From: Odontocerum albicorne
Taxonomy: Eukaryota > Arthropoda > Insecta > Trichoptera > Odontoceridae
DNA length: 64,000 nt
Direction of reading: 5' to 3'
Assembly: GCA_949825065.1 (NCBI GenBank)
Contig: OX463845.1
Coordinates: 23,600,728 to 23,664,727, forward strand
Part shown: positions 33,431 through 43,670 of the stretch, in pieces
How positions within the stretch are numbered: the stretch's first letter is position 1
How the letters are laid out: every line of letters starts with the position of its first letter
Program-made: the position numbers and the translations under genes
The notes under the pieces: model-generated
What the model was told of the DNA's origin: nothing
What the model saw: only the letters and a program-made list of their open reading frames with translations
The model's database searches: none

Positions 33431-35434
33431 ATGTAAAATACATTTAAAATGCCCTTAAATTGATAAACACGGTCATGTTTCTCAAAAACAATATTTTTAG
33501 TTAAAGTGAACTCAAACGATGTCTTAATATATGGACGTATTTTTCAAAAAGGATCCAATCCACATTTGACCTGTTCTGAGATAAGTGAGGAAAAACGTTC
33601 AGGCGTTTTGTTTATTTATTTATGGTTTATTACGAAACAAACATTCTCTTGAGTACGTTAAACAGGTTAAACATAAATTAATCTAGACCGGTGAATTTCA
33701 TACAAAATTACATATTAAAAATTTACACTTAAACGTGAAGCAATAAATAAATATTTTAAATACGAGATATACTTAAATAAAATATATGCAATTCTACAAT
33801 GGTGAGAGATAGAAAACAAAAAACAAATCAAAAAAGAAAACGAAACATTTAATAGCTTGTATTTTTTTTCAAGGCGTATTTTAACTATGAAACCTCATTT
33901 ATCTGTTTGTTTGTTTTTTGCACATACTGGATCAATTTATGGTTTTTCGATATTTCAAATTTAAAAAAAATTGGTTGTGTCTTTTTCGAATTATTTATAC
34001 GTCCATAGGTATTATACTAAACTAAACAATATGTAGGGACTACTCGCTTCAATAGACAAAAGCGACATTTATCTCGACAGTATGTAATATTTTCATATGC
34101 AGCAAATTGAATTTCAAATTAGAGCAATTGAATCTACATTTACAAATCGTCAAGTGGCTTGATATAATCGGGTTTCGCTGTTTCTATTTCGAAATATTAA
34201 CCAATTAACATTTGGTTATTTGCGACAATTTTTTATTTTATTTTATTTGTCCTTATATTCAAATTTTATTTATTTATATACCATCAGTACTTGTTTAATT
34301 GTATTAAAATAACAATAGAAATGGATTTTATATTTTCAATTAATTTGATAAATAAGTTCAAATTTGCAAGATTTTACAAATAATAAGCAAATCATAATTT
34401 CAAAGAAAAGTAAAGTTTTAAAATTATACACGTCACAAAATTTATATAAAACGACGAATTAAGAAACATTAGAAATACACAAGGCCGTAAGTAAAAGTCA
34501 AAAAGTAATAAATTACCAAAGAATGCAAAATGTTATACCCTCTCTTGAAAAAATTCCTTTGGGTCAATAGACCACACACTCCCGATGAAACATGACACCA
34601 CTCGATCTAAGCATTGCTCTTGTAAGAAACCGGGGTCAGTCCACCTGAAGATTAATGTATTATGTTATAATTAGTGGTATGATGGCAAAGTAATTTATTG
34701 TTAAATATTACAAATCATTGAACGCTATGTTGAATGTTAATAATACCTTAACCTTTCAATAGGAGTAGGAAGTTTCGTACTTATTTCTTAAATACTCGAT
34801 GAGTGGCATTTTAATACTCACAAGACAAGATATTGTAAATATTTCTCGGAAATTTTCATTTCAAGACAATCTCGGCAATCCAAAAAAACTAACTTGGAGA
34901 TTATTTATACATATTTCGTGGAATAAACTCGTTCAAAAATAGCATTTCTTATAAAACGCCATCTTAATTCGTAAATGTTTTCGTCCCATATACAAACCGA
35001 AGTGCACTTGAGTCGTGTATTTACCGGCATGTTATTGACCTTGTGCCTGCTGTGTTGTGCAGAACACACAAATATAGCGGTCCATATTATAGAAGCCCAC
35101 AATGGGACGTCCCATGCGCCTTGTGGCTGCGAGATCAATTTGCTCCAAGCGCCGGATTAGAATAGATCGCCTCGTCTTCAAAAACAGCCGAGCGGAGAAC
35201 GCTTCTAACGCAAACCGACAATATCCATCCGTTGATCTGTGAACGCGGGAAAAGGTTTGATCTTTCACTCGCGTGCGTTTTAAACTTTCAAAAGCGCGCC
35301 TGAGGCAAATGAGAAGCTTTTGTAGAAATCGGTTCCAGTGCCGAGCTGATTATCGCTCGAGTTAAATACACCATACTATTTTTAAGTATGTTTTTATATT
35401 GAAATATTTTTTATTTTTGTTGCGATATGTGGTT
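33431..35434. other. AT-rich stretch with an unassigned GC-richer part
   Basis: 33600-33740 and 34230-34550 resemble LINE 3' UTR tails (TTTATTTATTTAT...). 34975-35350 is less AT-biased. It holds a 43-codon plus frame from ATG 35029 with a hydrophobic start (MLLTLCLLCC), which is too short to trust, and no domain. Confidence 0.4.
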
Positions 35435-36010
35435 TTCTTACATACATATCATGCCGTTTCCCTGTCGGAGTAGGCAGAAAGGACAGAGCGTTAGACTTAT
35501 ATGCCGCGAAACACTTTACGCCTCCTTATACAATTTCCACAATTTCACATTTCCTTTCAAAATATTCATTTTTTTTATTGATTTTTTTTGTTTTCTTAAT
35601 GTTATATGGATACAAGTATACAGCGATCCCGCAAACCCTTATATTAATCCCACCATACTTTCCTTGGTCACTAACATTTACACTATGTTTCTTATGTTAG
35701 TATTTCATCATCCGTTAGTTCTATATGCCCAAACCATCTCAGCGTACTCTTTTACATCCCACCTTAAAACATCAGTCGTAAATTCGCATTCATTCTTAAT
35801 AGCTTAATTCCATACTCTGTATTACATTATCACTTCATGTATTTTTTTATGTACACGCATTTCGAACTCCTTTCAGTCTTTTCCTCGTCCACTTATCAAC
35901 CTCGTCATCATAGTTAGTCCTAAAACTTTGTATTGTACTACCATCTTAGCAGATTTTCATACTGTTTAGTTCGTGTATATATGTTTAAGTACCACATTGA
36001 CTTAGTTTCA
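35435..36010 (-). mobile_element. LINE C-terminus (WFGH family)
   Basis: Block-for-block match to 51105-51700: CCTGTCGGAGTAGGCAGAAA, CCTTATACAATTTCCACAA, CATCCGTTAGTTCTATATGC, CCAAACCATCTCAGCGTACT, ATTCGCATTCATTCTTAA, GTTTAAGTACCACATTGAC. In the minus sense it covers the WFGH segment and the upstream linker, with many stops. Confidence 0.6.
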
Positions 36011-36678
36011 TATCGTTTCACTCCGTTCAATATCTATCAGTTGTAGTTTTCTTGCTTATGAACATAGCACTTTCAACATATTTCGTCAATTATTTATTAT
36101 CATATTCATTTCAAACTTTAATTCAAATTTATTTCATTACATTGAAAACTATTTCATTTAATGTGTATGATGAATAAGATTAGTTGAAAATACATTTCAT
36201 TAATCTTTGCAAAATATATTGTACTTTCTTAGCCTCTCCATAGATGTCGCCCATATGTTTGTTCGCTGAACTTTTTCTTTATTTCTGAACTGGAAAATTA
36301 TGCGCAAGAAAATAATAACCAAAATAAGTTAAATTTGTAATATAATGTATATGTACTCGTATATGCACATCGATGGACGTTGTTTAATTATAAATAGTTT
36401 CAATCCACAATATCTCACTAGATACCAGTAGTCTCGGACCGAGTTGCTTTAGTATACTCAAAATACCAACTACGGAATGTACTCAACATGTGAATAGAAC
36501 TAACGAGATCCTATGAAGTGAACATCACTTGACACTGGCTTATACTCCTTCATATATCGTTCACGGTCTTTATTCATAAGAAGAAAATAATAAAATTCTC
36601 AGCTGACCCGAGTTAAAAAGCTTTTTTATAAGTTTTTTATTTTCTTTTCTTTCACTTTGATCAACAGTAATCCTTGAG
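36011..36678. other. AT-rich spacer
   Basis: No gene recognised. Confidence 0.5.
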
Positions 36679-36768
36679 TGCCGAGGTTGGCCTAGATGGT
36701 AATATGCTTCCCTGTCTTACGGCTGAAAAAATTAGGGGTTCCAGTCTGATTTAAGAGGTCGTCTAGGC
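36679..36768 (+). mobile_element. SINE fragment, B box lost
   Basis: GTGCCGAGGTTGGCCTAGAT (A box) is clear. The anticodon/B-box part is shortened, then GGGGTTCCAGTCTGATTTAA joins the body. Confidence 0.55.
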
Positions 36769-37355
36769 ACAATATTTGCATGCAGACGTATAGGATTGTT
36801 GTTACCAGCCCATGTGCGGTAGTACTCGTATTTCACAGATGTACGATGGCGAACTGTGAGTTATTTGCCTACTCTTGTGACTCGATTATTGGGGCTGAAG
36901 ACAATATTATCTCCTCGTTACGCTCTTTAACATGTTTGTATTTGCAGTTCGTATATATTAAGGGTGTCAGATTTTCTATCGTCAATTGCCATCAAGAAAT
37001 ATTCAAATATTATGAGCATTTTGAAGTTTTATTTATCACATCTCAATATGAATTTGTAATACATTATAACGTGCAAATGATTTTGGATCGCTCCCCAATT
37101 TCTGTTCTATGCGTTATGGCCAGGGGCTACAGATGCTGTTTATATTTGCGTACGTGATTTAAAACAAGAATACGCGCCACTCTTTGAGTATTAAATAATT
37201 GAATACATTTTCCTCCTGAAAAGGTATTAAAATTCAGCAAACTGCTAATTATTCTAGAATATTTTAATAAAAAAATTCCATTGAAAATTATAAGAGCATT
37301 TATATTTATTTGGGAATGGTGTTAACGCATTAGATTATTGTTAGAACAAAAAGTA

Positions 37356-38280
37356 CGAGCGTCATCCAGAAAGTAAGGTTACAACATTTATGTAGGATCG
37401 AAAAATTCTTGTATTTAATTGAAATTCACAGGATACTTAAAAAATATATTAAAATATTTTTCAACGTAATCGCCGTCGAGATCGAAACATTTCTGTAGTC
37501 GGGGCACCAGCTTTTGTATGCCAGTATCATAGACCTCCGCCGCCAGCTCTTTCAGCCACTTCTTCACAGCTTCCTCGACCTCCTGATCGTTGGAAAATTG
37601 TTCGGGTGTAGTGATACACCCACGTCTCATCCCCCGTCACGATAGAGTCCAGAAAAGCTTCTCCCTCCAGTGCAAAACGATCCAAAAATTCACGCGCGGC
37701 GGTCACGTGATTTTGACGGTGCCCCGGTGTGAGCATTCTGGGCACCCATCTCGCACACAACTTCTTGTAACCAAGTTTTTCCGACACAATATTACCAAGA
37801 AAACTTCGAGAAATGTCAGAAAATTCTTCGTGAAGGTCGTCAAGCGTTACCGGCGGTCATTTCGCACTTGTTCTTCAATTTTTTGCACAAATTCGTCAGA
37901 AATCACTGCCTTGCCTCGTCATGAGTATCAGTACGGCCTTCTCTGAACAACTTAACCCACTTCGTGACATGTTGTCGACTCATCACATCACTACCATAAA
38001 CTTCCACGAGCTTCCGATGGATATTCGCGACGGTATTGTTCTGCAAAGTCAAAAAACTGATGACCGCGCAGGTCTCGCACGGGCGAGAGTTGGCGGGAGC
38101 GCGCGACGACCTCTCCATCGGAAGAATTTACTGTGACTGAACAAAATGGCCGACAAACACGCGAGACCAAACAAACTGACCGTTAGGATCCCCCTTACAC
38201 GCCAGGTGCACCAACTTTGAAACAAAAAATTTCCCCCTGCCTCAGGAGCCCTTGTAACCTTAGTTTCTGGATGACCCTCG
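37356..38280 (-). mobile_element. internally deleted mariner, 925 bp
   Basis: Terminal repeats: left CGAGCGTCATCCAGAAAGTAAGG (37356 on) and right CCTTAGTTTCTGGATGACCCTCG (ending 38280), differing by a few bases. TA flanks both ends (37354-37355, 38281-38282). Minus-strand coding begins near 38118 with VISFLTLQNNTVANIHRKLVEV and MSRQHVTKWVKLFREGRTD, then LCARWVPRMLT and the first catalytic block TGDETWVYHYT (about 37630). It then jumps directly to the C-terminal EEAVKKWLKELAAEVYDTGI and GDYVEKYF. The DNAPAH and LAPxD blocks with the second and third catalytic Asp are missing. The 37527-37630 junction marks the deletion. It cannot make an active enzyme but keeps both ends, so it could be moved in trans. 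Confidence 0.9.
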
Positions 38281-38344
38281 TATATCGTTTTATCGTCTGA
38301 TTTCAATATATCGTTTTATCCGATATATTTGATTTTTTTTTATA

Positions 38345-38532
38345 AATATGATCGATGTAGATGAAGAAAAGAGCGTTAAGATGATTTGGACATGTGAAGA
38401 GAATGAATGACGAGAAAATTACTAAACTAGTCAACAAGTTAAAAGTATAAGGTGTACGTGGAAGACGTAGACCAAGAAAACATGGTTGGATCAAGTGTAT
38501 CTGATTTTGAAATAAGGTAAAGCTAGAATTAT
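38345..38532 (+). mobile_element. LINE fragment (WFGH family) between mariners
   Basis: From 38361: MKKRALR, a stop in place of Trp, FGHVKRMNDEKITKLVN, GRRRPRKHGWIKCI. Same C-terminal module as elsewhere, with three stops. Confidence 0.65.
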
Positions 38533-38811
38533 AATAATAAAATAACAATTTATACAATGCCGTTTAGAGAGCAGACTTTCTTCAAGAGCGAACTCAGAAT
38601 TCAAACGTACAATTATTAACTGCTTAAAAATGTTACAAAAACATATCTTACGAGTAAGGACAGGAAGGTGGTGACTGCAGCCATAAAATTAGGAACCCCC
38701 CCGCATCTGCATATATTTAAAAAAACATATTTGGTAAGAAAATCTCAGAAAATTTACCGAGGGAATATGAACTACAAAGACACCTTTGTAGATATTCCAA
38801 TTTATGATATA
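38533..38811 (-). repeat. 500-bp repeat, interrupted copy, part 1 of 3
   Basis: Reverse complement of 25340-25605: AACAATTTATACAATGCCGT (the 3' end), TTTGGTAAGAAAATCTCAG, TTACCGAGGGAATATGAACT. It stops at the TA where the mariner at 38812 begins and resumes at 40100. Confidence 0.75.
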
Positions 38812-40099
38812 CGAGGGCAGTCCGATAAGTACTTAGCCTCACCGCCCGATGGCACCACTATCGCAAGAGCAATTTTTATCGCGTAGTACATTCTCGTTGA
38901 CAGCTACTGTCAAAATTTCAGCCGAATCGGATGCGTAGTTTTGTTTTGACCGCGTGTAGAAGCGAGCGTGTCCGCGGATTTGAGAAAAATGGAAAAAGAG
39001 CAATATCGGTCGGTGATTCGATTCTTGTTTTTGAAAGGGAAATCGCGCAGCGAAATCAAAGAGCGCTTGGATGCTGTGTACGGTGACTCTTCTTCGATGG
39101 CGACCGTCAAAAATTGGTTTAACGAGTTTCAACATGGTCGCACGTCGGTTTTTGATGAGCTACGCCCAGGTGCCCCGGAAACGGCTACCACGGAGGATAA
39201 CGCGACAAAAATCCACGATCTCGTATTGGCAGACCGCCGATTGAAGGTGCGCGAGATAGCTGAGACAGTAGGCATCTCAAAAGACCGCGTGGGTCATATC
39301 CTGCATGAAGTATTGGGCAGGAGAAAGCTGTCGGCGCGATGGGTGCCGCGTTTACTCACTCCGGACAACAAGCGCAACCGTGAGACCACTTCAGAGCAGT
39401 GTTTGACGATGTTTAAGCGCAATCCGAAGGAGTTTCTGCGTCGTTTCGTGACCGTCGACGAAACATGGATACACTGGTACACACCCGAGACCAAGGAACA
39501 GTCGAAACAGTGGACTTCACCCGGCGAACGTGCTCCGAAGAAGGCGAAGACTGTCCTATCGGCCGGAAAGGTGATGGCCACCGTTTTCTGAGATTCAAAA
39601 GGTGTGATCTACATCGACTTCCTGGAGAAGGGCAAAACGGTCACAGGGTTCTACTATGCCGAATTATTGGGCCGATTCGCAGCCGAATTGCAGAAAAAAC
39701 GGCCCCATTTGGCGAAGAAAAAAGTGCTCTTCCATCATGACAACGCACCGGCTCACACCTCCGCCGTCGCCACGGCCAAATTGGTAGAATTAGGCTACGC
39801 ACTGCTGCCCCATCCACCGTATTCTCCGGATTTGGCCCCGTGCGACTTCTTTTTGTTTCCAAATTTGAAAAAGTCACTCGCCGGGCAGAAATTTGAGTCG
39901 AATGAGGAGGTTATCGCCGCCACGGAGGCCTACTTTGCAGACCTCCAGAAAACGTATTTTTCAGACGGGTTAAAGAAGTTGGAGCATCGCTGGGTCAAGT
40001 GTATCGAACTCAAAGGAGATTATGTTGAGAAATAAATCGCCACTTTTCCAAAATTTTTGTTATTCTTTTGTAGGGAAAGTACTTATCGGACCACCCTCG
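38812..40099 (+). mobile_element. mariner element, nearly intact
   Basis: Ends CGAGGGCAGTCCGATAAGTA (38812 on) and TACTTATCGGACCACCCTCG (ending 40099) are inverted repeats with two mismatches, flanked by TA on both sides (38810-38811, 40100-40101). 1288 bp long. It is inserted in the 500-bp repeat: that repeat's sequence stops at 38811 and resumes at 40100. Confidence 0.95.
38989..40035 (+). pseudogene. mariner transposase, one in-frame TGA
   Basis: DDE transposase of about 348 codons from ATG 38989 (MEKEQYRSV) to TAA at 40033-40035. Order: N-terminal helix-turn-helix (KGKSRSEIKERLDAVYGD), second helix-turn-helix (VREIAETVGISKDRVGHIL, about residues 87-106), WVPRLLT linker, D157 in TVDETWIHWYT, second Asp in FHHDNAPAHTS, third in LAPCDFF with 34 residues between them, then the conserved C-terminus with HRWVKCIELKGDYVEK. 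The only defect visible is TGA at 39589-39591, where FW-DS is expected in the family (TGG to TGA, one base). The bases around it are otherwise consensus-like. Codon use is more GC-rich than the surrounding DNA, typical of a recently arrived element. Confidence 0.94.
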
Positions 40100-40257
40100 T
40101 ATATGAACACTACACACATACATTACACTCCACCTAAAACCGAATGTAACACATTTGGCTTAAGGTGGAGTGTAATGTATGTGTGTAGTGTTCATATATA
40201 ACCACCCACATCTCCAACACTTGGAAACAGATAAAGAACGATCCAATTGAAATATTA
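40100..40257 (-). repeat. 500-bp repeat, part 2 of 3, with a 35-bp hairpin
   Basis: Contains a perfect inverted repeat: ATATGAACACTACACACATA... (from 40101) against its complement ending at about 40199, arms of 35 bp and about 30 nt between. It continues with GATCCAATTGAAATATTA up to the TA target of the next mariner. In the uninterrupted copy at 25105-25605 only one arm-like segment (about 25269-25312) is recognisable. Confidence 0.75.
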
Positions 40258-41538
40258 GGTCCTTACATATGAAATTGGCGTTTTGTTTGGGAGGAACATA
40301 AAGTAGATTTTTTTTTAATATAATATATTTATTTAATAAAAGTATGTACCATTGCTATCTATGCACTTTTGCCATCTCATAGGTAGTTCATCGATCCCTT
40401 TACTAAAAAAACCATTCGGACGGGAATCAATAAAATCTTTGAAGTCGGTTTGGACTGCCCCATCGGAGTTGAATTGTTTTCCTTGCAAGAAGTTATCCAA
40501 ATTTCGAAAAAAATAGTAATCTGTTGGGGCAAGGTCCGGAGAGTACGGTGGATGTCTTAGACATTCCAATTGAAGCTCTTCTAATTTGGTAGCCGTCTGT
40601 TGTGCAGTGTGTGGTCTAGCGTTATCATGAAGCAGCAGTGGCCTAGAGCGATTAACCAGCCTCGGTTGTTTAGCAGCTAGCTTTTCCATCACGGTTTGCA
40701 GTTGCTGACAATAGACATCTGCCGTAATCGTCTGGCCAGATTTAAGAAAGCTGTAGTGAACGACACCAGCACTAGTCCACCAAACGCTCACAAGTAACTT
40801 TTTTGGAGTCAATTTTCGCTCGGGGCATGGTTTGGCTGGTTCAGCAGGGTTCAGCCATTGCGATGAGCGCTTCCGATTATCATACAGGATCCACTTTTCA
40901 TCACAGGTAATGATTCGATTCAAAATCCCTTCATTATTGTGCCGGTTGAGTAATGCAACGCAGCAGTCAACGCGCGTTTGTTGATTTGCTTCACTCAATT
41001 CGTGAGGTACCCACCTTTCAAGCTTTTTCACCTTCCCAATTTGCTTCAAGTGGATTAAAACAGTTTTATCACTAACACCGCAGCCTGCAGCTAACTCGGA
41101 CGTGGTTTGCGATGGATCCGCTTCCACAATAGCCTTCAATTCTTCATTATCAACTTTGGTCTCCGGCCGTCCACGGGGCTTTTTCTGCAGGTCGAAATTT
41201 CCAGAACGAAAACGTTGGAACCAAAAACGCACTGTGTTTTCTTTTGCGGCACCGTCGCCATACACATCATTAATCCTTCGAGCCGTTTCTGCAGCACTGG
41301 TGCCACGGTGGAACTCGTACTCGTAAATAACGCGATATTTCAAGTTTTCCATTTTGTAAACTGAGTGACGCAAAGAAAAAAAACAAATGAGGAAAAAACA
41401 AATGAATTATAATTTTCGAAACACAAATACTTGAGTAAATAGCTGTATAAATTTTAATTTGGAATTCCTAACCAAAGAGAAGATATTTGAGATCAAAGTT
41501 GGCAGTACGGCAAAACGCCAATTTCATATGTAAGGACC
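40258..41538 (-). mobile_element. structurally intact mariner, perfect 28-bp terminal repeats
   Basis: GGTCCTTACATATGAAATTG... at 40258-40285 is an exact inverted match over 28 bp to 41511-41538. Both sides carry the TA duplication (40256-40257, 41539-41540). Length 1281 bp. It encloses one uninterrupted transposase gene on the minus strand. It is inserted into the same 500-bp repeat as the previous mariner. Perfect ends, target duplication and open frame together point to a recent insertion. Confidence 0.97.
40333..41352 (-). CDS. mariner transposase, intact (cecropia/Hsmar1-like)
   Basis: Cut-and-paste transposase: it binds the 28-bp ends, cuts with a DDE active site and reinserts at TA in the nucleus. 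I choose ATG at 41350-41352 (MENLKYRVIYEYEF); an upstream ATG-like start at 41373 would add MRHSVYK, but mariner proteins normally begin close to this point. 339 residues, the usual length. Domains: two helix-turn-helix units (about 1-105; AAETARRINDVYG and SELAAGCGVSDKTVLIHLKQ), an AT-hook-like RGRP linker near residue 60, and WVPHEL at 114-119. Catalytic: D151 in TCDEKWILYDN, D243 in LLHDNARPHT, D278 in LAPTDYYFF, with 34 residues between the last two. No stop or frameshift. The CDEKWILYDN and WVPHEL wording matches the cecropia subfamily, to which human Hsmar1/SETMAR belongs (family knowledge). Promoter is not identifiable. Activity is plausible but untested. Confidence 0.96.
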   Translation of the reverse strand: MENLKYRVIYEYEFHRGTSAAETARRINDVYGDGAAKENTVRFWFQRFRSGNFDLQKKPRGRPETKVDNEELKAIVEADPSQTTSELAAGCGVSDKTVLIHLKQIGKVKKLERWVPHELSEANQQTRVDCCVALLNRHNNEGILNRIITCDEKWILYDNRKRSSQWLNPAEPAKPCPERKLTPKKLLVSVWWTSAGVVHYSFLKSGQTITADVYCQQLQTVMEKLAAKQPRLVNRSRPLLLHDNARPHTAQQTATKLEELQLECLRHPPYSPDLAPTDYYFFRNLDNFLQGKQFNSDGAVQTDFKDFIDSRPNGFFSKGIDELPMRWQKCIDSNGTYFY

Positions 41539-41610
41539 TAATATTACTCGAGAAACCGAATGTTAACCAAAAATAAAGATTAATTATTTTATATTACGCA
41601 ATATTTTGCC
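41539..41610 (-). repeat. 500-bp repeat, part 3 of 3
   Basis: ATATTACTCGAGAAACCGAA and TTAACCAAAAATAAAGATTAA are the reverse complement of 25117-25172. The three parts add up to about 510 bp, close to the 500 bp of the uninterrupted copy. Confidence 0.75.
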
Positions 41611-42867
41611 AGTTTTACTGTTTGAATTTAATAGTGTGTTTGTTATTTTGAAATTGCAACTTATACTTTCATAATGCTCAATTTTCCCTCAGAGAATTTG
41701 TTTAATATAGTCAAGAAAATAAATATTTCCATTTCATTCAAAAGATCTTAATCGAGTTAAGAAATGGGTGTCAACTTTTTGAGGTTCCTTAGCCCGTTTT
41801 ACCTGTTTTAATATGCCACTTTTCAATTTGGGTGAACTGTCATTGAAACACCCTTATAATCTTTTGATTTTGGACAGCCCTGTTCTCGTGTGTGCGAACT
41901 TTAGTTATTTTGGAACCGATGTACCGAATTAAATGACACGTTTACGAGAGCTCCGATTGAAATGTTTATATTTACATCCGTGTGTGTCTGGTCGATACAC
42001 TCGCTTCCTGATTGAAAAGGGCATTTAAGATATAAATACTTGCATTTGCTAAAAGCTTTCATAATTAATATGAGGAAGAAACACAAATTAGGTTCAAAAA
42101 CATAAATTCTCCGTAAGTTTCCTATAAAATATTCTACATAGATTTCCTCGCTATTGAAAAACATTTTTTATACTCACAACGGTTTACTTTTGAAATATTA
42201 TACTATATTTATCGATGTTTAAAAACAAATAAAAAATATATTTTATGTTTGCACTCCAGTTATGTTTCCATGTTATTATAGTATTTTTTGCTCCACGGTG
42301 ATGATCCTACAATATATATGTTTCCCTTAGATTTCTTTGTTCTTCGGACAAGTTAGCTTTATGTAATATGGATTTGGATGTAAATAACCAAACAAATAAA
42401 ATTGAATTCTACAGCTGACTAACAAATCTATATTTAAACTCGGAAGTATTATAGTTTATATTCAAGCCATCTGAAAATAATGATGTGCAATTAAAAGTAT
42501 TGAGTATTACAATATATTTATAATATGATTGAAATGTGGCAAGGAACCGATTGACTGGTACGACTCTTGAAGATAGGAAAAAAAATACTGCTACTTCAGA
42601 CACTTCTTTATACATATATAACGTTGACAAAGAAAGAGTTGAATATATGTATGTAAAATTATGTTTCTACTCCATTTGTTTGGAATGTATGTTACTTGAC
42701 TTTTACGAAGGTACTCGTATAATAAAGTTTTAAAGGCGAGTAATTATGTTTACAAGTTCGTTCTATTTATTATGTTGCTTATATTGTATTGAATACATCG
42801 TAATTTTTATAGGAATAGCTCCACTTGGTCAGAAATGTATTATTCAATCACAAATGTTGCACATGAA
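41611..42867. other. AT-rich spacer
   Basis: No gene recognised. Confidence 0.5.
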
Positions 42868-43089
42868 CAGTACTCGGCGGTAAGTAATACACATCGGGCT
42901 TAAGAAAGAGGCTGTCGGCTAACTTCGGTTTTGTAGGGCGTCATCTCTGTCGCTTGACAACGGCTGACAAATCGCGACGGAACACGTGTATGAATGACAG
43001 AGACGACGCTCTACAAAGCCGAAGTTAGCCGATTATGGCCGACAGTCTCTTTCTTAAGCCCGATGTGTATTACTTTCCGCCGGGTACTG
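42868..43089. mobile_element. 222-bp foldback (MITE-like) element
   Basis: Almost the entire element is an inverted repeat: CAGTACTCGGCGGTAAGTAA... from 42868 pairs with ...TTACTTTCCGCCGGGTACTG ending 43089. Arms are about 85 bp with a few mismatches (internal landmarks CATCGGGCTTAAGAAAGAG and GGCTAACTTCGG). The centre, about 42958-42995, is unpaired. It is GC-richer than its surroundings. Such a unit would be moved in trans by a transposase recognising CAGTA... ends. No clear target duplication was seen. Confidence 0.85.
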
Positions 43090-43319
43090 TATGTACAACG
43101 TTTTAACATATGAGCGGAATATATATCTTTTTAAATTTTTAAATTATTGTTGAATATCATATAATTTACTATATTTTTGTTTTTCTATTGCAATGAATAT
43201 GAATGAATATAAATAAGATTAGTGTCAAAATATTTTTACATTACAATAAATCTAACCAACTTTCACAAATTAGATGCTTTTTTGCACATTTTTAACCATA
43301 TACTTTATGAAAGTATCAG

Positions 43320-43670
43320 GAAAGTAGGCCGCTGGAAAAGCTCGCTGGATGGCGGGTCGCGGAAAGTGCGAAGAAATCATCATTGGTTTTTACGCGAGCG
43401 CGTTTTGGCGCCCCCTCCTAATCCTCTCCCCACTACGTTTCCTCTCCCGACCCACCCGAGACAGTGTACGGGACATCGATCGGCACCTCCTCTCCCTGCT
43501 AGTATCCCGGGATCTGCGATCAAGCGTCACTGGCCACGGATCGACCATCGCGAGTTACCTTCTGTGTTTGATATCCTCCGCGTTTCTGCTTTCCTGGTAA
43601 TTGCCTTCGCCAAACGCCTGCGCCTCCTTTGTTTCCACTCCTGCAATTCTGTTTTTATTTTATTTTCTCA
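43320..43670. other. GC/CpG-rich island, possible promoter or 5' exon
   Basis: An abrupt island with many CpG sites (GGCGGGTCGCGGAAAGTGCG near 43351, ACGCGAGCGCGTTTTGGCGC near 43393), followed by a pyrimidine-rich stretch and a potential donor CTG|GTAATT near 43597. A 150-codon frame overlapping it is of low complexity with no domain. It could be a housekeeping-type promoter and non-coding first exon, or an inserted element. Direction is unknown. Confidence 0.35.

Noticed and set aside
35029..35160. Small secreted peptide (MLLTLCLLCC start)
   Set aside because: 43 codons, no further support, and no cleavage-site or family evidence; hydrophobic starts arise by chance at this length.
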